Source: Niveispirillum fermenti
GTDB taxonomy: Bacteria; Pseudomonadota; Alphaproteobacteria; Azospirillales; Azospirillaceae
Direction: 5' to 3'
Assembly (NCBI RefSeq): GCF_048066175.1
Contig: NZ_JBLTXA010000006.1
Span: 124,001 to 188,000 of the forward strand
DNA: 64,000 nucleotides
Shown here one piece after another: positions 22,461-30,920 of the stretch. The position numbers were made by a program, and so were the translations under genes. Every line of letters starts with the position of its first letter. The stretch's first letter is position 1. The notes under the pieces are model-generated. The model was not told the origin of the DNA. It was given only the letters and a program-made list of their open reading frames with translations, and did not search any database.

Positions 22461-25112
22461 TCAGTTCACCCGCTCGCGGTCGTCGGGGTCGCGGGCCAGC
22501 ACCTCGCGCTTGCCCGCATGGTTGGCCTTGCTGACCACCCCTTCCTTCTCCATCCGCTCGATCAGGCGGGCGGCGGAATTGTAGCCGATGCGCAGATGGC
22601 GCTGGATGAAGCTGGTGGACGCCTTGCCTTCCCGCGTCACCACGGCCACGGCCTGGTCATACAGGTCGTCGCCGGAGGAATCACCGCGCCCGCCGCCACT
22701 GCCGCCTTCATCGCCCGCGGCGGCGGGGTCGAACTCCTCATCCTCCTCCGTCACGGCATCGACATAGGCCGGCTCGCCCTGCGCCTTCAGGAACTTCACG
22801 ATCTGCTCCACCTCCTCATCCCGCACGAAGGGGCCATGGACGCGGGTGATGCGGCCGCCACCGGCCATGTGGAGCATGTCGCCCTGGCCCAGCAGGTTTT
22901 CCGCCCCCTGTTCGCCCAGGATGGTGCGGCTGTCGATCTTGCTGGTGACCTGGAAGCTGATGCGGGTGGGGAAGTTGGCCTTGATCGTGCCCGTGATCAC
23001 ATCGACCGAGGGCCGCTGGGTGGCCATGATCAGATGGATGCCGGCGGCACGCGCCATCTGGGCCAGCCGCTGGATGGCCGCCTCGATATCCTTGCCGGCG
23101 ACCAGCATCAGGTCGGCCATCTCGTCGACGATGACGACGATATAGGGCAGTTCCGTCAATTCGATGGGCTGCTCCTCGTAGATCGGCTTGCCCGTATCGG
23201 GATCGAAGCCGGTCTGGACGCGCCGCGTCAGCACCTCCGAATTCTGTCGCGCCTCGCGCAGGCGGGCGTTGTAGCCGTCGATATTGCGCACGCCCAGCTT
23301 GGACATGTTGCGATACCGGTCCTCCATCTCCCGCACGGCCCATTTCAGGGCCACGACGGCCTTTTTCGGGTCGGTCACGACGGGGGCCAGAAGATGCGGA
23401 ATGCCTTCATAGACGGACAGTTCCAGCATCTTCGGATCGACCATGATGAAGCGGCACTTGTCCGGCGGCAGCCGGTACAGCAGCGACAGGATCATGGTGT
23501 TGATGGCCACCGACTTGCCCGAACCCGTGGTGCCGGCCACCAGCAGGTGCGGCATGCGGGCCAGATCGGCGATGACGGGACCGCCGCCGATATCCTTGCC
23601 CAGCACCAGGGCCAGCTTCTGCTGGCTCTTCTCATAGGCGTCGGCCATCAGCAGTTCGCGCATGAACACGGTCTCGCGCTTCTGGTTCGGCATCTCGATG
23701 CCGATGACATTGCGGCCGGGCACCACGGCCACGCGCACCGACATCGCGCTCATCGACCGGGCGATATCGTCGGCCAGGCCGATGACGCGGGAGGATTTCA
23801 GCCCCGGTGCCGGTTCAAGCTCGTAAAGGGTGACGACGGGGCCGGGGCTGACCTTCACGATCTGGCCGCGCACACCGAAATCCTCCAGCACGCGCTCCAG
23901 CATCTCCGCATTGGCCTGCAGGGCCGCCGCGTCCATGGCCGGACCGGCGCCGTGAGGGGGGAGCTGCAGGATGTCGACGGGGGGCAATTCATAGTCGCCG
24001 CGCGCCTCCGGTTCCAGCAACAGGGCGGCCTGGCGAGACTTTTCCACCTTGCGCGCCACTTCGGGGATCGGCTTGGGCGCCGGGCCGACGACGGGGGCCG
24101 GCCGGCGCCTTTCCTCCGTGGGGGAAGTTTGCGGGGGCGGGGCGGCGGCCGGGCCGTCACCCGCCGGCGCGGCAGATGGCATGGCGGGGTCGTCCCCCAG
24201 GCTGGGTGCAACACGGCCGGCGGGCCCTTCCCCCACGGCCGGGGTGCGGCGGAACCGCGACAGCAGGCTTCCGGCCTTCGCCCGGATGGCCGCGGCACGG
24301 GCGGCGATGGAGGCACCGGCCACCGGCACTGCCGCCGGCACGGCGGGGGCGGTTTCCCCCGCGGGCGCCGACCAGCGGCCACCCCGGTGACCACCGGCGG
24401 GGTCGGCATGCGGTGCGGCAGCGGCAGCCGGCCCCGATGAACCACGCGCCGCCCGCAACCGGCCACGGGCCCAGGCCGCGAACGCCGACACCTGCCACAA
24501 TTTCACATCCAGCGCCCACAGCCCCAGCAGCAGGGCCGGCAGCAGCAGGGCCAGGCCGACCAGCGGGCCCGATACGCTGCCCGTCAGCGCCTCGGCCAGC
24601 CGCAGCAGCGGCCCGACCAGCAGGGCACCGGCAAGCCCGCCCCAGGCCAGATTGCCGGCCGACAGACAGACCAGGGCCATCGCCATCAGCAGCACGGCGC
24701 CCAGCGCCAGCGGCACGCGCAGGGCGAAATTGCGGGCGGGATTGTGCCGGAACAGCCGCCCGCCCCAGCCCAGCAGGAAAAGCGGCAGCAGATAGGCGGC
24801 ATAGCCCAGGCTCTGCAACAGCAGGTCGGCAACATAGGCGCCGGAATGGCCCATGGCATTATGGGTGGGTATCTCCTCCCCCGGCACGGCCGTGCTCCAG
24901 GAAGGGTCCCGGCTGTCATAGGTCAGGAAGGCCAGCAACAGCAGCAGGCCGGCGCCGGCCACCAGCAGCCCCGCGCCCTCCGTCAGGCGGCGCAGCAGAA
25001 AGGCCAGCGCCCCGTCGGGCAACAGCCGCGACCGGCGCGGCGCACCGGACACGTTCCCGCGCGGCGCGGCGCGGCCGGAAGACGGGGTGTGGGGGCTGGT
25101 GCGGCTGGACAT
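22461..25112 (-). CDS. ftsK: DNA translocase FtsK
   Basis: 883 residues. FtsK pumps DNA at the division septum and activates XerCD at dif. Four predicted membrane helices lie in the first 200 residues. A Pro/Ala-rich linker to about residue 390 follows, then the RecA-like motor: LEPAPGLKSSRVIGLADDIARSMSA, Walker A VAGTTGSGKSVAIN, the conserved FIMVDPKMLELSVYEGIPHLL, and Walker B PYIVVIVDEMADLM. The C-terminal gamma winged helix (YDQAVAVVTREGKASTSFIQRHLRIGYNSAA) reads KOPS sites. ATG 25112 has GAGAAAAGAG upstream; longer reading lacks similarity. dapC ends 32 bp upstream on the same strand. Confidence 0.97.
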   Translation of the reverse strand: MSSRTSPHTPSSGRAAPRGNVSGAPRRSRLLPDGALAFLLRRLTEGAGLLVAGAGLLLLLAFLTYDSRDPSWSTAVPGEEIPTHNAMGHSGAYVADLLLQSLGYAAYLLPLFLLGWGGRLFRHNPARNFALRVPLALGAVLLMAMALVCLSAGNLAWGGLAGALLVGPLLRLAEALTGSVSGPLVGLALLLPALLLGLWALDVKLWQVSAFAAWARGRLRAARGSSGPAAAAAPHADPAGGHRGGRWSAPAGETAPAVPAAVPVAGASIAARAAAIRAKAGSLLSRFRRTPAVGEGPAGRVAPSLGDDPAMPSAAPAGDGPAAAPPPQTSPTEERRRPAPVVGPAPKPIPEVARKVEKSRQAALLLEPEARGDYELPPVDILQLPPHGAGPAMDAAALQANAEMLERVLEDFGVRGQIVKVSPGPVVTLYELEPAPGLKSSRVIGLADDIARSMSAMSVRVAVVPGRNVIGIEMPNQKRETVFMRELLMADAYEKSQQKLALVLGKDIGGGPVIADLARMPHLLVAGTTGSGKSVAINTMILSLLYRLPPDKCRFIMVDPKMLELSVYEGIPHLLAPVVTDPKKAVVALKWAVREMEDRYRNMSKLGVRNIDGYNARLREARQNSEVLTRRVQTGFDPDTGKPIYEEQPIELTELPYIVVIVDEMADLMLVAGKDIEAAIQRLAQMARAAGIHLIMATQRPSVDVITGTIKANFPTRISFQVTSKIDSRTILGEQGAENLLGQGDMLHMAGGGRITRVHGPFVRDEEVEQIVKFLKAQGEPAYVDAVTEEDEEFDPAAAGDEGGSGGGRGDSSGDDLYDQAVAVVTREGKASTSFIQRHLRIGYNSAARLIERMEKEGVVSKANHAGKREVLARDPDDRERVN

Positions 25113-25144
25113 GGGCTCTTTTCTCGCCGGACAAAAGGGCAATA

Positions 25145-26395
25145 TCAGGACAGGATGCGGGCCAGCCGCTCGATCGACCGGGCCACATCCTGCGTATCGT
25201 GGACCAGGGCGACGCGGATATACCGGTCGCCGGGATTGTAGCCGTCGGCATGCGGCTGCGTCAGATAGGCGCCGGGCAGCACGCGGATGGCACCCTCGCG
25301 CCACAGCCGGCAGGCCGCCTCCTCCCCCGTGCCGCAGACATCGCCGACATCCAGCCACAGGAAGAACCCGGCATCGGGCCGGTAATAGCCCAGCCGTCCG
25401 TCCAGAACGGCTTCCGCCGCATCCACATTGGCGCGGTAGAGGTCGCGGTTGACGGCGACATGCGCATCATCGGCCCACAGGGCGGCGGCGGCATCCAGGA
25501 CCGGCAGCGGCATGCCGGCCAGCGAATAGGCCCGCAGCCGCGTGAAGGCGGCGATCAGGCCGGGGTCACCGGCCATGAAACCGGAGCGCAGGCCCGCAGC
25601 ACTGGACCGCTTGGACAGCGAATGGAAGACCAGCAGGTTGGACAGGGGCTGTTCCCCGCCCAGCGCCAGGGCCGCATCCATGCCGCCGGCCGGCGGCGCA
25701 TCGTGCCACAGTTCGCCATAGCATTCATCGACCGCCAGGGTGAAACCGTGGCGGCGGGCCAGCAGCAGGGCGCGTTTCAGATAATCCAGGCTGGCCACGG
25801 CACCCTGCGGGTTGGCCGGGGTGCAGAGATAGAACAGCGCCGTGCGCGCCCAGACATCGGGCGGCACGCTGTCCAGATCGGGCAGGAACCCGGTCTGCGG
25901 CGTGCCATCCAGCAGCACCGGTTCCGCCCCCGCCATGACGGCGGCCCCCTGATAGACGGCGTAGAAGGGGTTGGGGATCAGCACCACGGGCCGCCCGCCG
26001 GCCTTGTGCGCCGGCACGACCAGTTGCGCCAGTTGATAAAGCGCCTCCCGCGTGCCGCAGACGGGCAGGATCATGCGGTCTGCATCGATGAAGCCGGGCG
26101 GCAGGTCGAAACGCCGGGCCAGCCAGCCGGCGACGGCGGTGCGAAAGCCGGGCGTGCCCGCCGTCGGCGGGTATTTGGCCCAGGCCGCCGGGGCCGCGGC
26201 CGCCAGCGTGCGGGTCAGCAGGGATGGCGGCTCGTTCTGCGGCTCCCCGATGGTCAGGATCGTGGGTTCCACATTGGACAGCGGCCGCACGCCGGCCAGC
26301 AGCGCATGCAGCCGCGGAAACGGATATTCGCACAGATCCGCCAGACGGTCGTTGCGGCAGGGCGCCTGGATCGCGGGAAGGGCGGCGTCAAGCAT
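25145..26395 (-). CDS. dapC: Succinyldiaminopimelate aminotransferase (class I/II, DapC type)
   Basis: PLP aminotransferase of 416 residues, most likely the DapC step of lysine and peptidoglycan precursor synthesis. PLP lysine is Lys262 in FHSLSKRSSAAGLRSGF; the cofactor-binding Asp223 and Tyr226 lie in VDECYGELW. The N-terminal NVEPTILTIGEPQNEPP and the KYPPTAGTPGFR segment match the alphaproteobacterial DapC group. ATG 26395 has AAGG upstream; open frame further upstream has no family sequence. It lies after glnK/glnZ on the same strand but beyond a strong terminator. An aspartate aminotransferase (aat) label has been used for the gene next to glnZ in Azospirillum; substrate assignment is by family. 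Confidence 0.88.
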   Translation of the reverse strand: MLDAALPAIQAPCRNDRLADLCEYPFPRLHALLAGVRPLSNVEPTILTIGEPQNEPPSLLTRTLAAAAPAAWAKYPPTAGTPGFRTAVAGWLARRFDLPPGFIDADRMILPVCGTREALYQLAQLVVPAHKAGGRPVVLIPNPFYAVYQGAAVMAGAEPVLLDGTPQTGFLPDLDSVPPDVWARTALFYLCTPANPQGAVASLDYLKRALLLARRHGFTLAVDECYGELWHDAPPAGGMDAALALGGEQPLSNLLVFHSLSKRSSAAGLRSGFMAGDPGLIAAFTRLRAYSLAGMPLPVLDAAAALWADDAHVAVNRDLYRANVDAAEAVLDGRLGYYRPDAGFFLWLDVGDVCGTGEEAACRLWREGAIRVLPGAYLTQPHADGYNPGDRYIRVALVHDTQDVARSIERLARILS

Positions 26396-26699
26396 GGGGG
26401 GCCTTGGGGACATGGGGGCTGGCGTGGCAATCCGCGCCGCCCGGTCGGTCCCGTCCGGCGCCATGGCCGGAAGTGTAGCCGCCGCCCCCGCAGCGCACAA
26501 GCCGGCCGTCCGAAGGCCTGTGCCCGGCAGAATCAATTTGTTAACAACGGCTTGTGGATAAAATCTGAGAAAAGCGTTGAAAACTTCCGTAAGTGGTTGA
26601 TCGGAATCGCGGATTTCATGTGAACGAATCAAGAAAACCCGTCCGCGGCCATGGCCGCGGACGGGTTTTCCAGAAGCGTGTCGAAAGGGTTGCGCCCTG
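26396..26699. other. Gap between glnK/glnZ and dapC
   Basis: No gene is supported. It contains the glnK terminator at 26634-26669 and an AT-rich stretch around 26530-26600 (AATTTGTTAACAACGG..TGTGGATAAAATCTGAG) that probably carries the dapC promoter. Confidence 0.5.
26634..26669 (-). terminator. Terminator of glnK/glnZ (perfect 36-bp palindrome)
   Basis: AAAACCCGTCCGCGGCCA followed by its exact complement TGGCCGCGGACGGGTTTT. The 14-bp GC core with flanking A4/T4 makes an intrinsic terminator on either strand. It begins 30 bp past the PII gene stop. No gene arrives from the left, so its use is for the minus strand. Confidence 0.9.
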
Positions 26700-27038
26700 T
26701 TACAGGGCGTCGCCGTTCTGTTCACCGGTGCGGATGCGCACGGTCTGCACAACATCCAGCACGAAAATCTTGCCATCGCCGATACGGCCGGTATTGGCGG
26801 CCTTCTGCACAGCGTCCACGACACTGTCCACCAGTTCATCGGTGACGGCCACCTCCACCTTCACCTTGGGCAGGAAACTGACGGAATATTCGGCACCGCG
26901 GTAGATCTCGGTCTGGCCCTTCTGGCGACCGAAACCCTTCACCTCCGAGACGGTCAGGCCCTGGATGCCAAGTCCCGTCAGGGCCTCGCGCACCTCGTCC
27001 AGCTTGAACGGCTTAATGATGGCCACGACGAGCTTCAT
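26700..27038 (-). CDS. glnK: PII nitrogen regulatory protein, GlnK/GlnZ type
   Basis: 112-residue PII signal protein. It senses ATP/ADP and 2-oxoglutarate and is uridylylated under nitrogen limitation. Tyr51, the modification site, is in the T-loop TEIYRGAEY. GRIGDGKIFVLDV contains the nucleotide-binding B-loop. It begins MKLVVAIIKPFKLDEVREAL and has SEVKGFGRQKGQTE, which resemble Azospirillum GlnZ and other GlnK proteins rather than GlnB (MKKIEAIIKPFKL). No amtB is adjacent. From memory, Azospirillum brasilense glnZ has ubiH-like and aminotransferase neighbours, as here. ATG 27038 gives the standard N-terminus. Confidence 0.95.
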   Translation of the reverse strand: MKLVVAIIKPFKLDEVREALTGLGIQGLTVSEVKGFGRQKGQTEIYRGAEYSVSFLPKVKVEVAVTDELVDSVVDAVQKAANTGRIGDGKIFVLDVVQTVRIRTGEQNGDAL

Positions 27039-27334
27039 TGCGCACTCCCTTCCTTTGCATGGAACGAACAGATACGACCTTAAGGATCCCGACGCCGGAC
27101 CAAAGCGGGCACGGCGCTTCGCCACTTTATCTTACAAGAACCGTGCCGCGGACCTTTTCCAGGGACTTGGACGCGAAAAAGGGGGGGTACCCCCACGATT
27201 ACGGCGCGCACATGGGCAATGTATGCCTATTTTTTGGGCTGTTGCTGCGACGCCGCGCCGTCTGGACAGACAGGGGCGCATGTCCCAAGCTGCAAACCGC
27301 CCATTTGATCCGCATTATCCGGGGAAAACGCATC

Positions 27335-28573
27335 ATGTCCGTGCAGAACAGCGACCATCAGGCCGATGTCATCATCATCGGCGGCGGCCTGTCGGGGCTG
27401 ACACTGGCCTGTGCGCTGGGAACGGCCGGGGTGGCGACCCTGGTCATCGACCGGGAACCGCTGGACGGAACCCTGCTGCCGGATTTCGACGGCCGGACCA
27501 CGGCCATTGCCTACGGATCGGCCACAGTGCTGATGGGCGCGGGCATCTGGGACCATCTGGACAGCAATGTCGGGCCCATGCTGGACATCCGTGTCACCGA
27601 CCAGTCCTCTCCCCTATTCCTGCATTATGACCATCAGGAAATCGGGGACCGGCCTTTCGGCTGGATCATCGAGAACCGGGTGCTGCGCCATGCGCTCCAT
27701 CGCCGTCTGGCGGAACTGCCCGCCGTGACGCACCTGGCCCCGTCCGTCGTGACATCCCTGGTGCGTGATGCCGCCGGTGTGGTGGTCGGCCTGGAAGACG
27801 GGCGCACCATCACCGGCCGTCTGGTGGTGGGCGCCGATGGCAAGAAGAGCTTCTGCCGCGAGCATGCCGGTATCCGGCAGATCGCCTGGTCGTACAAGCA
27901 GCATGCCATCGTCTGCACCATCCGGCATGACGGGGCGCATGGCGGCGTGGCGGTGGAACAGTTCCTGCCGGCCGGGCCGTTCGCCATGCTGCCGCTGGCC
28001 GGCGGACATCATACCAGCATCGTCTGGACCGAGCGGTCCAGCCTGGTCGATTTCTATATGAACCTGCCGGAAGACCGTTTCCGGCAGGAGCTGCAGCTTC
28101 GTGTCGGCGACTGGCTGGGACGGGTGGAGCCGGTGGCCGGCCGCTGGTCCTATCCGCTGGGCCTGTCGCATGCCGAACGCTATATCGACACCCGTCTGGC
28201 CCTGGTCAGCGAAAGCGCCCATGGCATGCATCCCATTGCCGGCCAGGGGCTGAATGTCGGCATCCGCGATCTGGCCGCCCTGGCCGAGGTGGTGGTGGAT
28301 GCCATCCGGGTCGGGCTGGACCCCGGTGCGGCCAATGTGCTGGAACGCTATCAGCGCTGGCGGCGGGCCGACACGGTCAGCCTGCTGGCCACCACCGACC
28401 TGCTGGTGCGGTTGTTCAGCAATGATGTGGCCCCCGTCGTGCATGCACGGCGCCTGGGCATGGCGGCCGTAAACGGCCTGCCCCCCCTGAAGCCCATGAA
28501 GAAGTTCTTCATGCGCCACGCCATGGGCGTCGTCGGCGAACTGCCCCGGCTGGTGCGGGGCGAGGCCCTCTGA
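27335..28573 (+). CDS. UbiH/UbiF/VisC-type FAD monooxygenase (ubiquinone biosynthesis)
   Basis: 412 residues. Family members hydroxylate the ubiquinone ring on the inner membrane. FAD-binding GGGLSGLTLACALG lies at residues 16-29; the second FAD/NADPH region is GRLVVGADGKKSFCREHAGI; and the third is RLALVSESAHGMHPIAGQGLNVGIRDLAALAEV. The acidic ligand DREPLDG follows the first beta-alpha-beta. ATG 27335 is chosen because the Rossmann strand begins about ten residues later; the frame continues upstream through the divergent promoter. Which ring position it acts on (C5, C6 or C1) cannot be told. Divergent from glnK/glnZ. Confidence 0.9.
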   Translation: MSVQNSDHQADVIIIGGGLSGLTLACALGTAGVATLVIDREPLDGTLLPDFDGRTTAIAYGSATVLMGAGIWDHLDSNVGPMLDIRVTDQSSPLFLHYDHQEIGDRPFGWIIENRVLRHALHRRLAELPAVTHLAPSVVTSLVRDAAGVVVGLEDGRTITGRLVVGADGKKSFCREHAGIRQIAWSYKQHAIVCTIRHDGAHGGVAVEQFLPAGPFAMLPLAGGHHTSIVWTERSSLVDFYMNLPEDRFRQELQLRVGDWLGRVEPVAGRWSYPLGLSHAERYIDTRLALVSESAHGMHPIAGQGLNVGIRDLAALAEVVVDAIRVGLDPGAANVLERYQRWRRADTVSLLATTDLLVRLFSNDVAPVVHARRLGMAAVNGLPPLKPMKKFFMRHAMGVVGELPRLVRGEAL

Positions 28574-29203
28574 TCCGCCGCCGGTCTTCTTCTCCGGCCC
28601 CTGTCCCCTCGGCCATTGCGGCCTCGGGGTGTCTGCTGCGCGGGGGTGATGCAAGCGCGGGCATCGGGTGGTTGCCCGGTGGGCATCCGGCAGAAATGGC
28701 CGCCGATCCCGGCTAGTCCGAATCGGGGAGGCGACATCTGCATAATGACAGGGAACGGACGCTGGCCATCCGGACAGGATGGGGCGGCCTTCTTCCGCTT
28801 TCCCCACCAGGGGAGCAACCCGTCAGCCGGGTGCTCCGGAAATGGCGGATTCCAAAGCGGTAATCCCCACGATTCGACCTGTACTGGAAAATGCCGGGAA
28901 ACATGAAGCCCCGATTCAGGGTATGGAACAGCAAGCGTTCGGATTTTCCAGCGATTTTTTTTGCTTTTGAGGCTTCTTTTCGCTCGCATTCACGTGCCGT
29001 TATAAGGATTATCCCCTCGACTTCGATGCTGGAAGCACGGGTCCGCTGCACGAAACGCATTCGTCTCGACGAATCTTGCGATTGACTGTGGCGGGCTGGT
29101 CACTTCCAGGCAACATCCGCCGGGCCTTCGGGCCGGGCATCCAGACAGGCTGGTCCTGCCAGATAGGCTGGTCCTGAGGGAACGCGAGGATGGAGGGGCG
29201 TCG
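28574..29203. other. 630-bp gap between ubiH-like gene and M23 peptidase
   Basis: No gene is supported: the open frames lack codon bias and similarity. GC content falls around 28930-29010 (GATTTTTTTTGCTTTTGAGG), the likely promoter zone of the peptidase. Two tandem 18-bp units (CCAGAYAGGCTGGTCCTG) lie at 29141-29176, just before the peptidase start. Confidence 0.5.
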
Positions 29204-30577
29204 GTGCTGAGGCGTTTTGCGATTTTTGCCATCGGATTGGCCGCCATCGGCGGCGTCACCGTCGCGACGCTTCGTGACAGTACCAGTCTGTCCTCTACAA
29301 CACCGCCCGCCGCGGAAGGTTCCGCCCTCGCCTCTCTGGACGCTATGCAGGGCGCCGCCATCACCCCCGATGCCTGGGGCGACATGGAAAAGGCTGCCGA
29401 TCCGGTGGAACGCCGTCTGGTCAATCTGGGCCGTGGCGATACGCTGATGCAGGTCCTGCTGGATGCCGACGTGCCCCAGCCGCATGCACACGAAGCCATC
29501 AACGCCCTGCGCGCCGTCTATGATCCGCGCCGCATCCGGTCCGGCCAGGCCGTGGAAGTGAGATTCGATCGCACCGACGGCGAAAGCCGCTTCGTCGGCT
29601 TTGAATTCCAGCCCGTCGTGGAACGGTCGGTTTCCGTCAGCTATGACGGTGTGCGCTATCAGGCGGCGGAAACGGCGAAGAAGCTGACCCGCCGCGCCGT
29701 GGCGGCACAGGGGGAAATCCGCTCCTCGTTGTTCGAATCGGGCAACCGGGCCGGCGTGCCCATGGCCGTCCTGGCCCAGATGATCCGCAACTATTCCTAT
29801 GATGTCGACTTCCAGCGCGACATCCAGCCCGGCGACCGGTTCGAGATCATGTATGAACGGGTCGTCACGGAAGATGGGGAGCCCACGTCGGGCACCGGCA
29901 ACATCCTTTATGCCTCGCTGACCCTGTCCGGCAAGGAACAGGCCATCTACCGGTACGAGGACGACCAGGGCATCGCCGAATATTTCAATGCCCAGGGCTC
30001 TTCGGTGCGCAAGGCGCTGCTGCGCACGCCCGTGGACGGCGCCCGCTTGTCCTCCGGCTTCGGCATGCGCCGTCACCCCGTGCTGGGCTATAGCCGCATG
30101 CATAAGGGTGTGGACTTCGCCGCCCCGACCGGCACCCCCATCTTCGCCGCCGGTGCCGGCGTGGTGGAAGAGGTGGGGCCCAAGGGGGCCTATGGCAACT
30201 ATATCCGCATCCGGCACAATAACGAGATTTCGACGGCCTATGCCCACATGTCGCGCTTCGGTAGCGGCATGCGCCGCGGCGCGCGCGTCGGCCAGGGCGA
30301 CGTGATCGGCTATGTCGGCACGACGGGCCGTTCCACCGGACCGCACCTGCATTACGAAATCGTCCGCAACGGCCAGCAGGTCAACCCGCTGTCCGTGGCC
30401 ATGCCCACGGGCCGCAACCTGACGGGCCGGGAGCTTGACCGTTTCAAGGGCGTGGTCGCCAACCTGCGCGAGCGGTTCGAGGCCGGCGGCGATACCGATG
30501 GTGTTGCCATGGTCTCAGCCCCGGCCGTTATCACCAAGCCGTCCAAGGCAAGCTGCGACCCCAAGCTCGGCTGCTGA
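29204..30577 (+). CDS. M23 family peptidoglycan endopeptidase
   Basis: 457 residues. An N-terminal membrane anchor (about 5-20, FAIFAIGLAAIGGVTVA) places the body in the periplasm. The middle contains a LysM/OapA-like part (VNLGRGDTLMQVLLDADVPQPHAHEAINALR) and a second domain (QRDIQPGDRFEIMYERVV). The LytM catalytic domain has the zinc motif HxxxD (RMHKGVDFAAPTGTPI) and HLHYE (GRSTGPHLHYEIV), plus TAYAHMSRF. All ligands are present, so it should be an active D,D-endopeptidase rather than an EnvC/NlpD-type activator. Start is GTG 29204 after GGAGGGG. Involved in wall growth or daughter-cell separation by family. Confidence 0.93.
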   Translation: MLRRFAIFAIGLAAIGGVTVATLRDSTSLSSTTPPAAEGSALASLDAMQGAAITPDAWGDMEKAADPVERRLVNLGRGDTLMQVLLDADVPQPHAHEAINALRAVYDPRRIRSGQAVEVRFDRTDGESRFVGFEFQPVVERSVSVSYDGVRYQAAETAKKLTRRAVAAQGEIRSSLFESGNRAGVPMAVLAQMIRNYSYDVDFQRDIQPGDRFEIMYERVVTEDGEPTSGTGNILYASLTLSGKEQAIYRYEDDQGIAEYFNAQGSSVRKALLRTPVDGARLSSGFGMRRHPVLGYSRMHKGVDFAAPTGTPIFAAGAGVVEEVGPKGAYGNYIRIRHNNEISTAYAHMSRFGSGMRRGARVGQGDVIGYVGTTGRSTGPHLHYEIVRNGQQVNPLSVAMPTGRNLTGRELDRFKGVVANLRERFEAGGDTDGVAMVSAPAVITKPSKASCDPKLGC

Positions 30578-30920
30578 TCCAAGCCGGCCATACGGCCTGC
30601 CTTCAGTCGATATTCGACAGGCGGGCACCCAAGTCAACGGCGCGTTCCGGTCGCGCCACGTCCCATCCAGGACCCCAAAGCAAAGAGCCCCGGTGGATTT
30701 CACCGGGGCTCTTTGCTTTGGGGTTCGCATCTTTGGGGTTCGCATCGACGCCGGCATGGATGGGTTTTTGCCGATGCCGTCAGGTTGCCGCAGGCCCATC
30801 ATCCCGCGCCCTTGGCCATACCCTTGGCCTGAAGCGCCGAGGGCGGGTGCTAGATGCGCGGGGCCGACGGTGGAGCCAGTGCGATGCGCCCCACCATCGG
30901 CCCTGCCCCATCGCCGCCTG
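30578..30920. other. Gap between M23 peptidase and alpha/beta hydrolase (convergent)
   Basis: Holds the 51-bp perfect hairpin at 30673-30723 and, overlapping its end, two tandem copies of CTTTGGGGTTCGCAT (30716-30745). No gene seen. Confidence 0.6.
30673..30723 (+). terminator. Strong hairpin terminator, 23-bp stem
   Basis: CCCCAAAGCAAAGAGCCCC plus GGTG pairs perfectly with its complement across a 5-nt loop (GATTT). The arm contains CTTTGCTTTG so the 3' side is T-rich. It lies between two convergent genes and can serve both strands. Confidence 0.75.

Noticed and set aside
22317..26623. Long plus-strand open frames across ftsK and dapC
   Set aside because: Low-complexity translations rich in Arg, Pro, Gly and His; they are the complement of well-supported minus-strand genes.
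27039..27334. Sigma-54 (-24/-12) promoter for glnK/glnZ
   Set aside because: The nearest GG..GC pair has the wrong spacing (11 instead of 10) and poor flanks, so no site is claimed, although such promoters are usual for this gene.
28713..29060. 115-residue open frame on the minus strand
   Set aside because: No ribosome site, no domain and a basic, mixed composition crossing an AT-rich promoter-like stretch; likely chance.
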